Positions 53,702 through 62,460 of a DNA stretch of 64,000 bases are shown piece after piece (position 1 is the stretch's first letter; each line of letters opens with the position of its first letter). This DNA is from Bacillota bacterium (GTDB lineage Bacteria > Bacillota > Clostridia > Oscillospirales > Acutalibacteraceae), in NCBI GenBank assembly GCA_023412715.1, contig JAEZCC010000045.1:1-64000 (forward strand), given 5' to 3'. Made by a program: the position numbers and the translations under genes. Below the pieces are notes generated by a model. The model was not told the DNA's origin. It ran no database searches and saw nothing but the letters and a program-made list of their open reading frames with translations.

Positions 53702-55168
53702 TCAGAACGTATATTCCGAAATCAGGTGGTTCTTGACCTCCCACAGCTTCTGCGTGAGGTCCACATAATAGCGGTGCGGATTCTCGAACCGCTTCACCTC
53801 GTCCCAGAGGGTTTCCACCTGCACCCCGCAGAACTCCTGCAGCTCCCGGAGGCTGTGCTCCTTCGCGACGCAGACGCCGCCCTTGAAAAGCTGCTCGCGG
53901 ATATCGACCGCGCGGAAATTGGTCAGCTTTTTCCGCTTCCAGACAAAATCCGGGTCAAAGATCTCGTACGGGCCGTCTTCCGGTGTGGATTCGTCGTGCA
54001 TGGCGATGACGTCCGCAATGGCTTTGCCGGTGTCCTTGTCGTAAAGGCGGAAGATCTTTTTAAAGCCCGGCGTCGTGATTTTTGAGACGTTTTCGCTGAT
54101 TTTGATTTTCGGCTGTATGACGCCGTCCGCTTCTTCCACCGCGCTCAGCTTGTAGACCCCGCCGAACACCGGGTGGCTGGAGGACGTGATCATCCGCTCC
54201 CCCACGCCGAAGCTGTCCACGGCGGCGCCCTGCATCAGCATGTCGCGGATGATGTATTCGTCCAGGGAGTTGGAGGCGCAGATTTTGCAGTCCGGGAAGC
54301 CGGCGTCGTCCAGCATCTTGCGCGCCCTGCGCGAAAGGTAGGTGATGTCGCCGCTGTCGATGCGGATGCCGGCGGGACGGAAGCCGCGCGGGACAAGCTC
54401 TTCCCTGAAGGTGCGGATGGCGTTCGGCACGCCGGACTTCAGCACGTTGTAGGTGTCCACCAGCAGGGTGCAGCTTTTGGGGTACTCCCGCGCATAGGCG
54501 CGGAACGCCTCCAGCTCGGAATCGAACAGCTGCACCCAGCTGTGGGCCATGGTCCCCAGCGCGGGGATGCCGTAGTCGATGCCGCACAGCGTGCAGGCCG
54601 TGCCGCAGCAGCCGCCGATATAGGCCGCCCTTGCGCCGAGCACCGCGCCGTCGGGCCCCTGCGCGCGCCGCGAGCCGAACTCCATGACCGGCCTGCCGTC
54701 CGCCGCGCGGCAGATGCGGTTCGCCTTCGTCGCGATCAGGCTCTGGTGGTTGACGGTCAGCAGGATCATCGTCTCGACGAACTGCGCCTGAATGATGGGG
54801 CCGCGCACCGTGAGAATCGGCTCGCCCGGGAAAATGGGCATCCCCTCCGGGACCGCCCACACGTCGCAGGTAAAGCGAAAATTTTCAAGGTACTTGAGGA
54901 ACCGCTCGTCGAAGATGCCGCAGCTGCGCAGATAGTCCACGTCTTCTTTGGTGAAGGTCAGGCTGCGGATATAATCCACCAGCTGCTGCACGCCGGCCAT
55001 GATGGCGTAGCCGCCGTTGTCAGGCAGTTCGCGGAAAAACATGTCGAAATAGACGACGGTGTTCTCAAAGCCGTTCGTCAGGTAGCCGTTCGCCATGGTG
55101 ATCTCATAAAAATCGGTCAGCATGGTGAGGTTGGTCTTTTGTACGTCTTTTTTCTCCAAATATTTCAT
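53702..55168 (-). CDS. pncB: Nicotinate phosphoribosyltransferase
   Basis: 488 residues. The N-terminus NLTMLTDFYEITMANGYL and MEFGSRRAQGPDGAVLGARAA near 167 are signatures of the family, as are LGTMAHSWVQLF near 205 with the phosphorylated-type His, RIDSGDITYLS near 272 and ASNSLDEYII. It makes nicotinate mononucleotide from nicotinate for NAD salvage, driven by ATP. The C-terminal domain with KRKKLTNF is of the clostridial form. Monocistronic. A 13-bp palindrome lies 16 bases upstream of the start. Confidence 0.95.
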   Translation of the reverse strand: MKYLEKKDVQKTNLTMLTDFYEITMANGYLTNGFENTVVYFDMFFRELPDNGGYAIMAGVQQLVDYIRSLTFTKEDVDYLRSCGIFDERFLKYLENFRFTCDVWAVPEGMPIFPGEPILTVRGPIIQAQFVETMILLTVNHQSLIATKANRICRAADGRPVMEFGSRRAQGPDGAVLGARAAYIGGCCGTACTLCGIDYGIPALGTMAHSWVQLFDSELEAFRAYAREYPKSCTLLVDTYNVLKSGVPNAIRTFREELVPRGFRPAGIRIDSGDITYLSRRARKMLDDAGFPDCKICASNSLDEYIIRDMLMQGAAVDSFGVGERMITSSSHPVFGGVYKLSAVEEADGVIQPKIKISENVSKITTPGFKKIFRLYDKDTGKAIADVIAMHDESTPEDGPYEIFDPDFVWKRKKLTNFRAVDIREQLFKGGVCVAKEHSLRELQEFCGVQVETLWDEVKRFENPHRYYVDLTQKLWEVKNHLISEYTF

Positions 55169-55184
55169 CCCCCAGTGGAAACAG

Positions 55185-55197
55185 ACTAAATTTTAGT
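55185..55197. promoter_or_regulatory. Palindrome upstream of pncB, possible operator
   Basis: ACTAAA-T-TTTAGT is a perfect odd palindrome, 17 bases before the pncB ATG. NAD-responsive repressors such as NiaR and NrtR bind palindromes in front of such genes, but I cannot match the consensus. Confidence 0.35.
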
Positions 55198-55200
55198 GAC

Positions 55201-55491
55201 TTCCTGCCTATGGAAAAACATATTATGGATTGCTACGGCAGCATCGCCCCGCGGCGCCGGACCGATTCCCGAAACGTGCGGCGTCCAATCCTGCGGACCG
55301 CAAGGCACAGCCCGATTTCGCTGTGCCGAGGCCTCTGACGGAACAAGAAAAACCACTTCCTCAAAATAATATTGAATTTCAAGAATAAAGCGCAGTCTAC
55401 CGGAAAATACTAAAGTGCAAAATTAATCTTGTATAAAATCTGAACAATATCTGAATTTTCTACGAATTATGTGAAAATACTCCATTTTCGA
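55201..55491. other. AT-rich intergenic stretch
   Basis: About 290 bases between pncB and the Xre promoter with no credible gene. The right half is very AT-rich. It must contain the pncB promoter on the minus strand, but no good -35/-10 pair stands out. Confidence 0.4.
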
Positions 55492-55520
55492 TTGCATTTA
55501 TTGCAAATAAATATTATACT
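55492..55520 (+). promoter_or_regulatory. Promoter of the Xre-type regulator
   Basis: TTGCAT and a consensus TATACT are separated by 17 bases. A leader of about 115 bases follows before the ATG at 55641. Confidence 0.7.
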
Positions 55521-55640
55521 AATGAATATCGGCGGAACTGTACAAAATTCCGTTTCTTTTTCGCAATTCGTCAGAATTCGCCGAGAGGCAAGACTCGTGA
55601 AAAAGATGGTGCGTGAAAACAGGACTAAAGTTGTGAGGAG

Positions 55641-55898
55641 ATGAACGAATTGAGACTACGCAAACAGGCACTCGGCACCCGCAACTTGGTGGGCGCCCGC
55701 GTCGAAATGGCGCGCAAGAATCAAGGAATGAAGCAGAAGGAGCTTTTAGCTCAGCTTCAGGTCAACGGCGTCGACATGAACGCTTCGGGCCTGTCCAAAC
55801 TGGAAGGCCAAATCCGTTACGTTACGGATTTTGAGCTTTCGGCGCTGGCGAATATCCTGAACGTTTCCGTAGACTGGCTTTTAGGCAGAGAGAAATAA
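55641..55898 (+). CDS. Xre-family helix-turn-helix regulator
   Basis: 85 residues from the ATG at 55641 with GAGGAG upstream. Residues 18-80 form an HTH_3/Xre domain: GARVEMARKNQGMKQKELLA, a longer recognition loop (VNGVDMNASGLSKLEGQ) and LANILNVSVDWLLGR at the end. The insert between helices 2 and 3 (LQVNGVDMN) is longer than usual and recalls a clostridial sub-group. It should bind DNA as a dimer; targets unknown. It has its own promoter and terminator. Confidence 0.88.
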   Translation: MNELRLRKQALGTRNLVGARVEMARKNQGMKQKELLAQLQVNGVDMNASGLSKLEGQIRYVTDFELSALANILNVSVDWLLGREK

Positions 55899-55919
55899 TT
55901 TTTGCAGCCGCCTTGGCAG

Positions 55920-55952
55920 AAGGCGTTTCGCTTCCGGCGAAACGCCTTTTTT
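55920..55952 (+). terminator. Terminator of the Xre-type gene
   Basis: AAGGCGTTTCG pairs with CGAAACGCCTT around CTTCCGG, followed by TTTTTT. Confidence 0.9.
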
Positions 55953-56019
55953 CTGCTTTTCTTTTCAGCGTTTTCAAGTTATAATTAATCATACTATTTT
56001 GTGAAGAGATTGGCAAGGG

Positions 56020-57156
56020 GTGATTTATTTGCGCGCCTGGCTTCAGCAATTCGTCCGGCTGAAACCGCTTGTGGTTTTTTTCGCGGCTTTTTCCATCGTT
56101 TTCTTCCTGTTCGTCGTCACACTGAAATATACGTTTCCGTTTCTGATGGGCTTTCTGCTGGCCCTTCTGGCGCAGCCCGTCATCCGCTGGCTGAAAAAGG
56201 CCCTCCACATGCCCCCCTCCCCCGCGGCCCTGATTGCCACGCTGGCGGTCTACGCCGTCCTGTTCGGCCTGATGTTTCTGCTCGGCTACTGGCTGGTGAA
56301 AGAGATGAGCTCGCTGTTCGTCTATCTTTCCAATCTCTCGGAAAACGACATCAGCGCCATCACCGGCCCGATTAACTCGATCATCGCCCAGCTCGGGGCG
56401 GCCCTGCAGAACATCGACGCCAACTTCATCAAGGACAACCAGGAAAAAATCATCGGCATCGCCCAGTCGAGCGTCGGGGTTCTCTCAAAGGTGCTCGGCA
56501 CCATCCTGCGCCTGCTGACCTCGCTGCCCGTGATTGTGACCATGCTGATCGTGATGATCTTCTCCACTTATTTTTTCTCGAAAGACATGTGGTCCATCAA
56601 GCGCCGCCTGCTTCTGCTTCTGCCGTTCGGAGCGGCCGGGCATCTGCGCCGCTTTTCCCGCAGCGGGGTCTCGATGGGCGGCCGGTACATCGGTTCTTAC
56701 CTTCTGATTTATTTTATCACCTTTCTTGAAACGCTCCTCGTCTTTTTCGTGCTGGGCGTTCCATACCCGCTGGTGCTGAGCATCATCACCGGCATCGCGG
56801 ACATCCTCCCGGTCCTCGGGCCGGGCACGATCTACCTGCCGCTCAGCCTGATCTACCTCGTTCAGGGCGACTATTTCCGCGCGGGCGCGCTGCTTGTCTG
56901 CTGGCTGCTCATCAGCGCGATCCGGCAGATCATAGAGCCGAAAATCGTTTCCTCCTCCATCAACATCCACCCGCTGACCGTTCTGGCCGGCCTGTATTTT
57001 TCGCTTGTGGCGGGCAACCTCTGGATCCTGATTTATGTTTCCCTGCTTGCGGTCAGTTATCACCTTCTGGTCCAGGCGGGGATTCTTCCGACTTTCTTTG
57101 AAAATGAAGATTCCGGCGCTTCCGGAAACAAAAACACGGGCGGCGAAAGCGGCTGA
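56020..57156 (+). CDS. AI-2E/YtvI family membrane protein
   Basis: 378 residues, GTG start behind AGGGG. It has seven or eight membrane helices in the arrangement of the AI-2E exporter family, two or three at the N-terminus, a central amphipathic coil (residues 95-155) and a C-terminal bundle with GIADILPVLGPGTIYLPLSLI near 255, the family signature, followed by EPKIVSSSINIHPLTVLAGLY. In spore-forming Firmicutes such proteins include YtvI. The transported substrate is not known. It is convergent with the P-type ATPase gene. Confidence 0.88.
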   Translation: MIYLRAWLQQFVRLKPLVVFFAAFSIVFFLFVVTLKYTFPFLMGFLLALLAQPVIRWLKKALHMPPSPAALIATLAVYAVLFGLMFLLGYWLVKEMSSLFVYLSNLSENDISAITGPINSIIAQLGAALQNIDANFIKDNQEKIIGIAQSSVGVLSKVLGTILRLLTSLPVIVTMLIVMIFSTYFFSKDMWSIKRRLLLLLPFGAAGHLRRFSRSGVSMGGRYIGSYLLIYFITFLETLLVFFVLGVPYPLVLSIITGIADILPVLGPGTIYLPLSLIYLVQGDYFRAGALLVCWLLISAIRQIIEPKIVSSSINIHPLTVLAGLYFSLVAGNLWILIYVSLLAVSYHLLVQAGILPTFFENEDSGASGNKNTGGESG

Positions 57157-57185
57157 AGCCGCTTCGGCCTTCCCGCCGTCCCTTT

Positions 57186-59762
57186 TCAGCCGAACCGTTT
57201 GCGCACGGCTTTCTCAAGCTCCACGACGGCGAGCGGCACGAGTGACAGCGCGGCGACGACGAGCCACTGCAGGCCCGTCAGGGCCGCCGTCTTGAAAATT
57301 TCCCCCAGAGGGCGTACGACGATTACCGCGGCCTGCAGAAACACGCAGGCGACGGCCGAGTACACCATCTGGGGATTTTTTGCGAGATGCTGGCGGAACA
57401 CCGACCGGTCCGACCTCATGTTAAACGTATGCACCACCTGCGACAGGCTGAGCACGGCGAATTCCATGGTCCTGCCGATGATCGGCGACGACGGATCCGC
57501 GTCGAAAAACGCCCTGCCGATGCTGTAGGCCAGAAGGGACAGCGCGCCAATGAGGCCCCCTTCCACCAGGATGTTGTAGCCCATGCCCCCCGCGAAGATG
57601 CTCTCGCCGCGTCTCGGCGGCTTTTTCTGCATGTTGGTCTCGTCGAGGGGTTCCACGCCGAGCGCGAGCGCGGGGAGCGAATCCGTCACAAGGTTGACCC
57701 AGAGGAGCTGGATCGCCGGAATCGGGCTGGGCAGCCGCAGAAGAAAACCCAGAAATACCGTGAGGATTTCCCCGATGTTGCAGCTGATGAGAAAATGCAC
57801 GGTCTTTCTGATGTTTTCATAGATGCCGCGGCCTTCGCGCACGGCGGAGACGATGGTGGCGAAATTGTCGTCCGTGAGGATCATGTCCGAGGCGGCCCGC
57901 GCCACGTCCGTCCCGGACATCCCCATGGCGCACCCGATGTCCGCCGCGCGCAGGGCCGGCGCGTCGTTCACGCCGTCGCCCGTCATGGCCACGACCTCGC
58001 CCCTCGCCTGAAAGGCGCGTACAATGCGCATCTTATGCTCCGGCGAAACCCTCGCGAAAACCGTATACCGGTAGATGTCGCGCTCCAGCTCTTCGGCCGG
58101 CATCCGGTCCAGCCGGGCGCCGGTGACCACGGAGTCCCGGCCGTTTAAAATCCCCAGCTGGCCCGCGATGGCCGCCGCCGTCGCCGCGTGGTCGCCCGTA
58201 ATCATGACCGGACGGATGCCCGCCTGCCTGCAGAGGGCCACCGCCTCCCCTACCTCAGGCCGCGGCGGGTCCTCCATGCCGATCAGCCCGCAGAAAACGA
58301 GGCCGTGCTCCGCCTCCTCCGACCTTTCCGGCAGGCGGTCAAGGCGGCGGCACGCAACGCCGAGGACGCGCAGGGCCCGGGCGGCCATCGCGTCGTTCTG
58401 CCCGGCCGCGGCGCCGGAAACGCATCTTCCGAACAGGACGTCCGGCGCCCCCTTCGAGACGGTCAGATACCCACCGCCCGGGGCGCGGTGCACGGTCGTC
58501 ATCATCTTCCGCTCGCTGGAAAACGGGATCTCCATGACCCGAGGGTAATCCGCCGCGTCCCTGCGGACCAGCTCCGGCGGGACCGCGCGGACGATGGCCG
58601 TTTCCGTCGGGTCGCCCCGGACCTTGCCGTCGGCAATCTCGCAGTTTGTGCAGAGCGCGGCCATGCGCAGAAGCTTTCGCGCCTGCGCGGAATCCGGCCG
58701 CAGGACCCCCTGCGTGTCCCTCAATTCCACCACCGTCATGCGGTTGCAGGTCAGCGTCCCCGTCTTGTCGGAGCAGATGACGCTGGCGCTGCCGAGGGTC
58801 TCCACGGCGGGCAGCCGACGCACGATTGCCCGCTTGGCGGCAAGGCGGCGCACGCCGACGGCGAGCGTGATGGTCACGACGGCCGGAAGCCCTTCCGGAA
58901 TTGCGGCCACGGCAAGGCTGACGGCAATCAGGAACATTTCAAGAGGCGCGACCTTCTGGAAAAGGCCCATGATGAAGATAAGCAGGCAGATGATGAGCGC
59001 CCCGATGCCGAGGTAGCGCCCCGTCTGCGACAGCTTGTGCTGCAGGGGCGTCTGGGGAGGCGTCTGGCTGCCGATCATGCCGGCGATTCTGCCCACCTGG
59101 GTATTCATGCCCGTCGCCACGACGATGCCGCTCCCGTGGCCCGAGGTGACGGCACTGGCAGAGAAAAGCAGGTTGTGCCGGTCGCCGAGCGCCGTCCCGC
59201 CGGGCAGGACGACGTCCGCCCGTTTGACGGACGGGACGCTTTCGCCGGTAAGGGCGCTCTCCTCCGCTCTGAGGTCGGTCGCGTCCGCGACGCGCAGATC
59301 CGCCGGGACAAGGTCGCCGGATCTGAGCAGCACGAGGTCGCCCGGCACCAGCCCGCCCGCCGGAATGGTCTGCGTCTTTCCGCCGCGCACAACGCGCGCC
59401 TGCGGGCTTGCGAGGCTCCGGAGCGCCTCCATCGCCCTTTCGGCGCGGTCCTCCTGCACCACGCCCGCGACGGCGTTGACTACGACAATCACAAGGATGA
59501 TAATGGCGTCTATGTAATCGCTGTCGTGCTGCAGGTAAGAGGTCACCAGCGAAATACCCGCGGCAATCAGCAGGACGATCACCATAAAATCAGAAAATTG
59601 GGAAAGAAACCTGGCCGCAAGGCTCTTCTTTTTCTGCGGGGCCAGCTCGTTCGGCCCGCATTCTTTTTGCCGCTGGGAAACCTGCGCTGCGGTCAGCCCC
59701 GCTTTCAGGTCTGTCCTGAGGCGCGCGGCGCACTCTTCCTTAGACAGGCTTTGCCATTCCAA
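57186..59762 (-). CDS. Calcium-type P-type ATPase (P2A)
   Basis: About 858 residues. A TTG at 59762 lies 9 bases after AGGAG; an ATG at 59771 touches that site. The phosphorylation motif CSDKTGTLTCN is near residue 330, with TGES near 180 and GDGVNDAPALRAADIG near 600. PEGLPAVVTI in helix 4 and NLVTDSLPALALG in helix 6 match the ion-binding residues of SERCA/PMR1-type calcium pumps. It should export calcium or manganese. It is a good physiological partner for the calcium-loop protein of the pilus operon, but they are 16 kb apart and unlinked. Confidence 0.9.
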   Translation of the reverse strand: MEWQSLSKEECAARLRTDLKAGLTAAQVSQRQKECGPNELAPQKKKSLAARFLSQFSDFMVIVLLIAAGISLVTSYLQHDSDYIDAIIILVIVVVNAVAGVVQEDRAERAMEALRSLASPQARVVRGGKTQTIPAGGLVPGDLVLLRSGDLVPADLRVADATDLRAEESALTGESVPSVKRADVVLPGGTALGDRHNLLFSASAVTSGHGSGIVVATGMNTQVGRIAGMIGSQTPPQTPLQHKLSQTGRYLGIGALIICLLIFIMGLFQKVAPLEMFLIAVSLAVAAIPEGLPAVVTITLAVGVRRLAAKRAIVRRLPAVETLGSASVICSDKTGTLTCNRMTVVELRDTQGVLRPDSAQARKLLRMAALCTNCEIADGKVRGDPTETAIVRAVPPELVRRDAADYPRVMEIPFSSERKMMTTVHRAPGGGYLTVSKGAPDVLFGRCVSGAAAGQNDAMAARALRVLGVACRRLDRLPERSEEAEHGLVFCGLIGMEDPPRPEVGEAVALCRQAGIRPVMITGDHAATAAAIAGQLGILNGRDSVVTGARLDRMPAEELERDIYRYTVFARVSPEHKMRIVRAFQARGEVVAMTGDGVNDAPALRAADIGCAMGMSGTDVARAASDMILTDDNFATIVSAVREGRGIYENIRKTVHFLISCNIGEILTVFLGFLLRLPSPIPAIQLLWVNLVTDSLPALALGVEPLDETNMQKKPPRRGESIFAGGMGYNILVEGGLIGALSLLAYSIGRAFFDADPSSPIIGRTMEFAVLSLSQVVHTFNMRSDRSVFRQHLAKNPQMVYSAVACVFLQAAVIVVRPLGEIFKTAALTGLQWLVVAALSLVPLAVVELEKAVRKRFG

Positions 59763-59794
59763 AAATATCATCTCCTGTTTTTTAATTATGTATA

Positions 59795-59823
59795 TTCGCA
59801 ATCAAAACAAAATATGGTATAAT
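59795..59823 (+). promoter_or_regulatory. Promoter of the PAP2 phosphatase gene
   Basis: A consensus TATAAT with an extended TGG in front lies 30 bases before the ATG; TTCGCA is a weak -35 at 17 bases. Confidence 0.55.
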
Positions 59824-59852
59824 AAGTCCAAACAACTTGGCGGAGGAAGAGT

Positions 59853-60350
59853 ATGGATCTCGCAATTTTAAATTTTGTGCAGGAACATTGCCACAACCGT
59901 TTCACCGATTTCCTGTTCACGCTGCTGTCAAGGATTGGAAACGCAGGCGCCGTCTGGATTCTGGCGGCAATTTTTTTGGGCCGCCAGCGCGAGACCCGCC
60001 ATTTTGCCCTCATGCTCTTTTTCTCCATCGCCCTGGCCCACCTCATCAGCCAGATTCTGAAGCCGGTCATCGCGCGGCCGCGGCCCTTCATGGCCTACCC
60101 CGGCCATCCCCTTCTGATCCACATGCCGGGGGGCTACTCGTGCCCCTCCGGGCATTCGGCCTCTTCCTTCGCGGCGGCGACCGTTCTCTGCGTCGCCAGC
60201 AGGGACCTCGGCCTCGCCGCCGTGCTGCTCGCCGTGGCAATCGCTTTTTCGAGGATTTTTTTATTTGTGCATTATCCGTCGGACACGCTCATCGGCGCCG
60301 TCCTCGGTATCCTATGCGCTTTTTTTATCATGTATCTGTACACTTTATGA
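59853..60350 (+). CDS. PAP2-family membrane phosphatase
   Basis: 165 residues from the ATG at 59853 (GGAGG upstream). The three PAP2 motifs are complete: KPVIARPRP near 70, PSGHSASS near 98 and SRIFLFVHYPSD near 133. Five or six membrane helices place the active site at the outer face. Such enzymes dephosphorylate undecaprenyl pyrophosphate or phosphatidate; an undecaprenyl pyrophosphatase role is likely but not certain. It is divergent from the P-type ATPase. Confidence 0.93.
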   Translation: MDLAILNFVQEHCHNRFTDFLFTLLSRIGNAGAVWILAAIFLGRQRETRHFALMLFFSIALAHLISQILKPVIARPRPFMAYPGHPLLIHMPGGYSCPSGHSASSFAAATVLCVASRDLGLAAVLLAVAIAFSRIFLFVHYPSDTLIGAVLGILCAFFIMYLYTL

Positions 60351-60555
60351 CGGCGTAACCGTACATACTTTGGGCAATATACCATATATATTTTTCCTTG
60401 GAATAATCGTCAAACATCTTGCGAATTTGCAATTTTCTTGACAAAAGCCACCCTTTTTCGCTTGATTATTTCGGAAATGTGAATTAACATAATAGCGTTG
60501 GTATTTTTCCTGTGATGTTTTTTCACATGCTGAAATCAGAAAAGGAAGTGGTCAA

Positions 60556-60864
60556 ATGGTCAAATATGTTGGGTGTGTCAATTTACCCGGGTTCTGTCTG
60601 AAATACTATGTCTATGGAAACCCCCGTTTGGGCTATGGGATCCGCATACGCAACATGTCCGGAGAAAAGTCCTGCTGCATTGTGTCACGCGATCTGCTAA
60701 AAGTTTTTGACCTTGCCCGCCGACTGATGCGCTGTGTGGTTTTTCCGGAAAATCTTGAGGAGATTATCGCCGACTTTCAATACGATTGTCTGCCTGTTGA
60801 CAAAGAGGAACGGCACCGTTATACTAAGATTAATCATTTGGAAGGAAGTGTCGAATCACTATGA
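60556..60864 (+). CDS. Small protein, DUF6514-like, upstream of rubredoxin
   Basis: 102 residues from the ATG at 60556 with GGAAG upstream. It contains several Cys residues (CVNLPGFC near 7-14, CC near 41, C near 60 and 77) and no membrane helix. The pattern recalls an uncharacterised clostridial family I remember as DUF6514; tentative. Its stop overlaps the start of the rubredoxin gene (ATGA), which makes them translationally coupled. It may take part in the oxygen-defence operon that follows. Confidence 0.7.
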   Translation: MVKYVGCVNLPGFCLKYYVYGNPRLGYGIRIRNMSGEKSCCIVSRDLLKVFDLARRLMRCVVFPENLEEIIADFQYDCLPVDKEERHRYTKINHLEGSVESL

Positions 60865-61016
60865 AATATGTCTGTCAGGCATGCGGGTACGTTTATGACC
60901 CGGCGGTCGGCGACCCCGAGCACGGAGTCAAGCCCGGCACGGAATTCAAGGATCTGCCGGACGATTGGACCTGCCCGGACTGCGGCGCGGGGAAAGATAT
61001 GTTTGAGCCGGAATAA
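60861..61016 (+). CDS. Rubredoxin
   Basis: 51 residues: Cys at 5, 8, 38 and 41 in CQACGYVYDP and WTCPDCGAGKDMFEP hold one iron. This is the full rubredoxin signature. It is too short for the usual size cut-off. It should deliver electrons to the flavodiiron protein encoded 30 bases downstream, reducing oxygen or nitric oxide in the cytoplasm. The start overlaps the upstream stop. Confidence 0.97.
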   Translation: MKYVCQACGYVYDPAVGDPEHGVKPGTEFKDLPDDWTCPDCGAGKDMFEPE

Positions 61017-61046
61017 TTTGTTCAGAAAGAAGTTTAGGCTGTCGTT

Positions 61047-62237
61047 ATGAGTGTTTTGAAGCTGAAAGAGAACCTGTATTCCGTCGGAGTTTTGAATCCC
61101 GGGCTGCGTGTTTTCGACATCATCATGGAGTCGAAGTTCGGGACAAGTTATAACGCTTACCTCATCACCGGGGAGAAGAATATCCTGATCGATACCGTGC
61201 ACGCTTCGTTTTTCGACCAGTATCTGCGCAATATAGAGAGCGTCCTCCCCGTTTCAAAAATCGACTGCCTGGTCATGAACCATACGGAGCCGGACCATTC
61301 CGGAAGCGTGGCAAAGCTGCTCGAGCTGAACCCGAACATCACCGTTTACAGCACCTTCCCGGCAAAGAAATGCCTGGACGGAATTGCGAACCGCAGCTTC
61401 AAGTCGGTCGTTGTCAAACAGGGCGACCGCCTGGAATACGGAAACGGCTACCTGGAGTTCATCGTCGCGCCGCTGCTCCACTGGCCGGATTCCATGTTCA
61501 GCTGGATGCCGGAGCAGAACGTTCTGTTCACCTGCGACTTTCTGGGCTGCCATTACTGCGAGCCCGCCATGCTGGACACGGAGATTCATTACCCGGAAAA
61601 ATACTGGGGCGAATTCGACTATTATTACAAGGGGATTTTCGCGCCGTTCAAGCCTTATGTGCTGGCCGGCCTCGATAAGATTGCGGATCTTCCCGCAACG
61701 CTTGTCTGCCCGAGCCACGGCCCCTGCCTCACGGAGTCCATTGCAAAATGCAAATCCCTGTACCGCGAATGGAGCACCCCGCAGGCAAGGCAGAAGAAGA
61801 CGGTGGGGATCCTGTTTGCTTCCGCGTACGGGTATACCCGTCAGCTTGCGGAAGCGGCCCGCGACGAGCTGGCCGGGAATCCGGACCTTGACGTCAGGGT
61901 GACGGATATTGTGTACACGCCGTTTCGCGAAGTCGTCGGCCTTGTCAACGAAGCCGACGCGGTACTGACCGGCTCCTGCACGATTAACCGCGACGCCCCG
62001 AAAATCGTCTGGGACATGCTTGCCAGCGTGGACGCGATTAACACGCGCGGAAAGCCCGCTGGCGCTTTCGGCTCGTACGGGTGGAGCGGCGAAGCCGTTC
62101 CCATGATGAAGGACCGGCTGCAGCACCTGAAATTCAGCTTTGTCGGCGACGGCCTGAGGGTGAACTTCAAACCCACCGCCGAAGATATCGCCGCCATGAA
62201 AGCTTATGCGGACGAGGTCGTTTCTCATATCAAATAA
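61047..62237 (+). CDS. Flavodiiron protein (FprA type)
   Basis: 396 residues. The N-terminal metallo-beta-lactamase domain holds the diiron ligands HTEPDH near 79-84, His in LLHWPDSM near 147, Asp in TCDFLGCHY near 166 and His in PSHGP near 226. The C-terminal flavodoxin domain begins near 252 (GILFASAYGYTRQLAEAA) and includes TGSCTINRDAPK and FGSYGWSGEAV for FMN binding. It reduces oxygen to water, or nitric oxide, with electrons from rubredoxin. It is the last gene of a three-gene operon. Confidence 0.95.
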   Translation: MSVLKLKENLYSVGVLNPGLRVFDIIMESKFGTSYNAYLITGEKNILIDTVHASFFDQYLRNIESVLPVSKIDCLVMNHTEPDHSGSVAKLLELNPNITVYSTFPAKKCLDGIANRSFKSVVVKQGDRLEYGNGYLEFIVAPLLHWPDSMFSWMPEQNVLFTCDFLGCHYCEPAMLDTEIHYPEKYWGEFDYYYKGIFAPFKPYVLAGLDKIADLPATLVCPSHGPCLTESIAKCKSLYREWSTPQARQKKTVGILFASAYGYTRQLAEAARDELAGNPDLDVRVTDIVYTPFREVVGLVNEADAVLTGSCTINRDAPKIVWDMLASVDAINTRGKPAGAFGSYGWSGEAVPMMKDRLQHLKFSFVGDGLRVNFKPTAEDIAAMKAYADEVVSHIK

Positions 62238-62263
62238 AGAAAAGACGACTGCCTGAGATAGAC

Positions 62264-62299
62264 AATGCCCCCGCTTCTCTTTCGAGAAGCGGGGGCATT
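62264..62299 (+). terminator. Terminator of the rubredoxin-flavodiiron operon
   Basis: AATGCCCCCGCTTCTC and GAGAAGCGGGGGCATT pair perfectly around TTTC. A weak T run (CCTGTTT) follows. Confidence 0.8.
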
Positions 62300-62395
62300 C
62301 CTGTTTCGCGCGGCGGGCCCGCAAAATGGGGGATTGAGGGCAAGACTGGATTCGCTCAATGCCGGACCCGGCATAAGCGGCGGCCTGCGCGCGGT

Positions 62396-62432
62396 AAAAA
62401 GCGGGGCGCCCTCGCTTTCGTTCGGGCGCCCC
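62396..62432 (-). terminator. Terminator of the ABC-2 permease gene
   Basis: GGGGCGCCC pairs with GGGCGCCCC; on the minus strand it is followed by GCTTTTT. The stretch between this and the previous terminator holds no gene. Confidence 0.8.
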
Positions 62433-62460
62433 TATGTAAAGTTGTATCTGCGGCGGGAAG

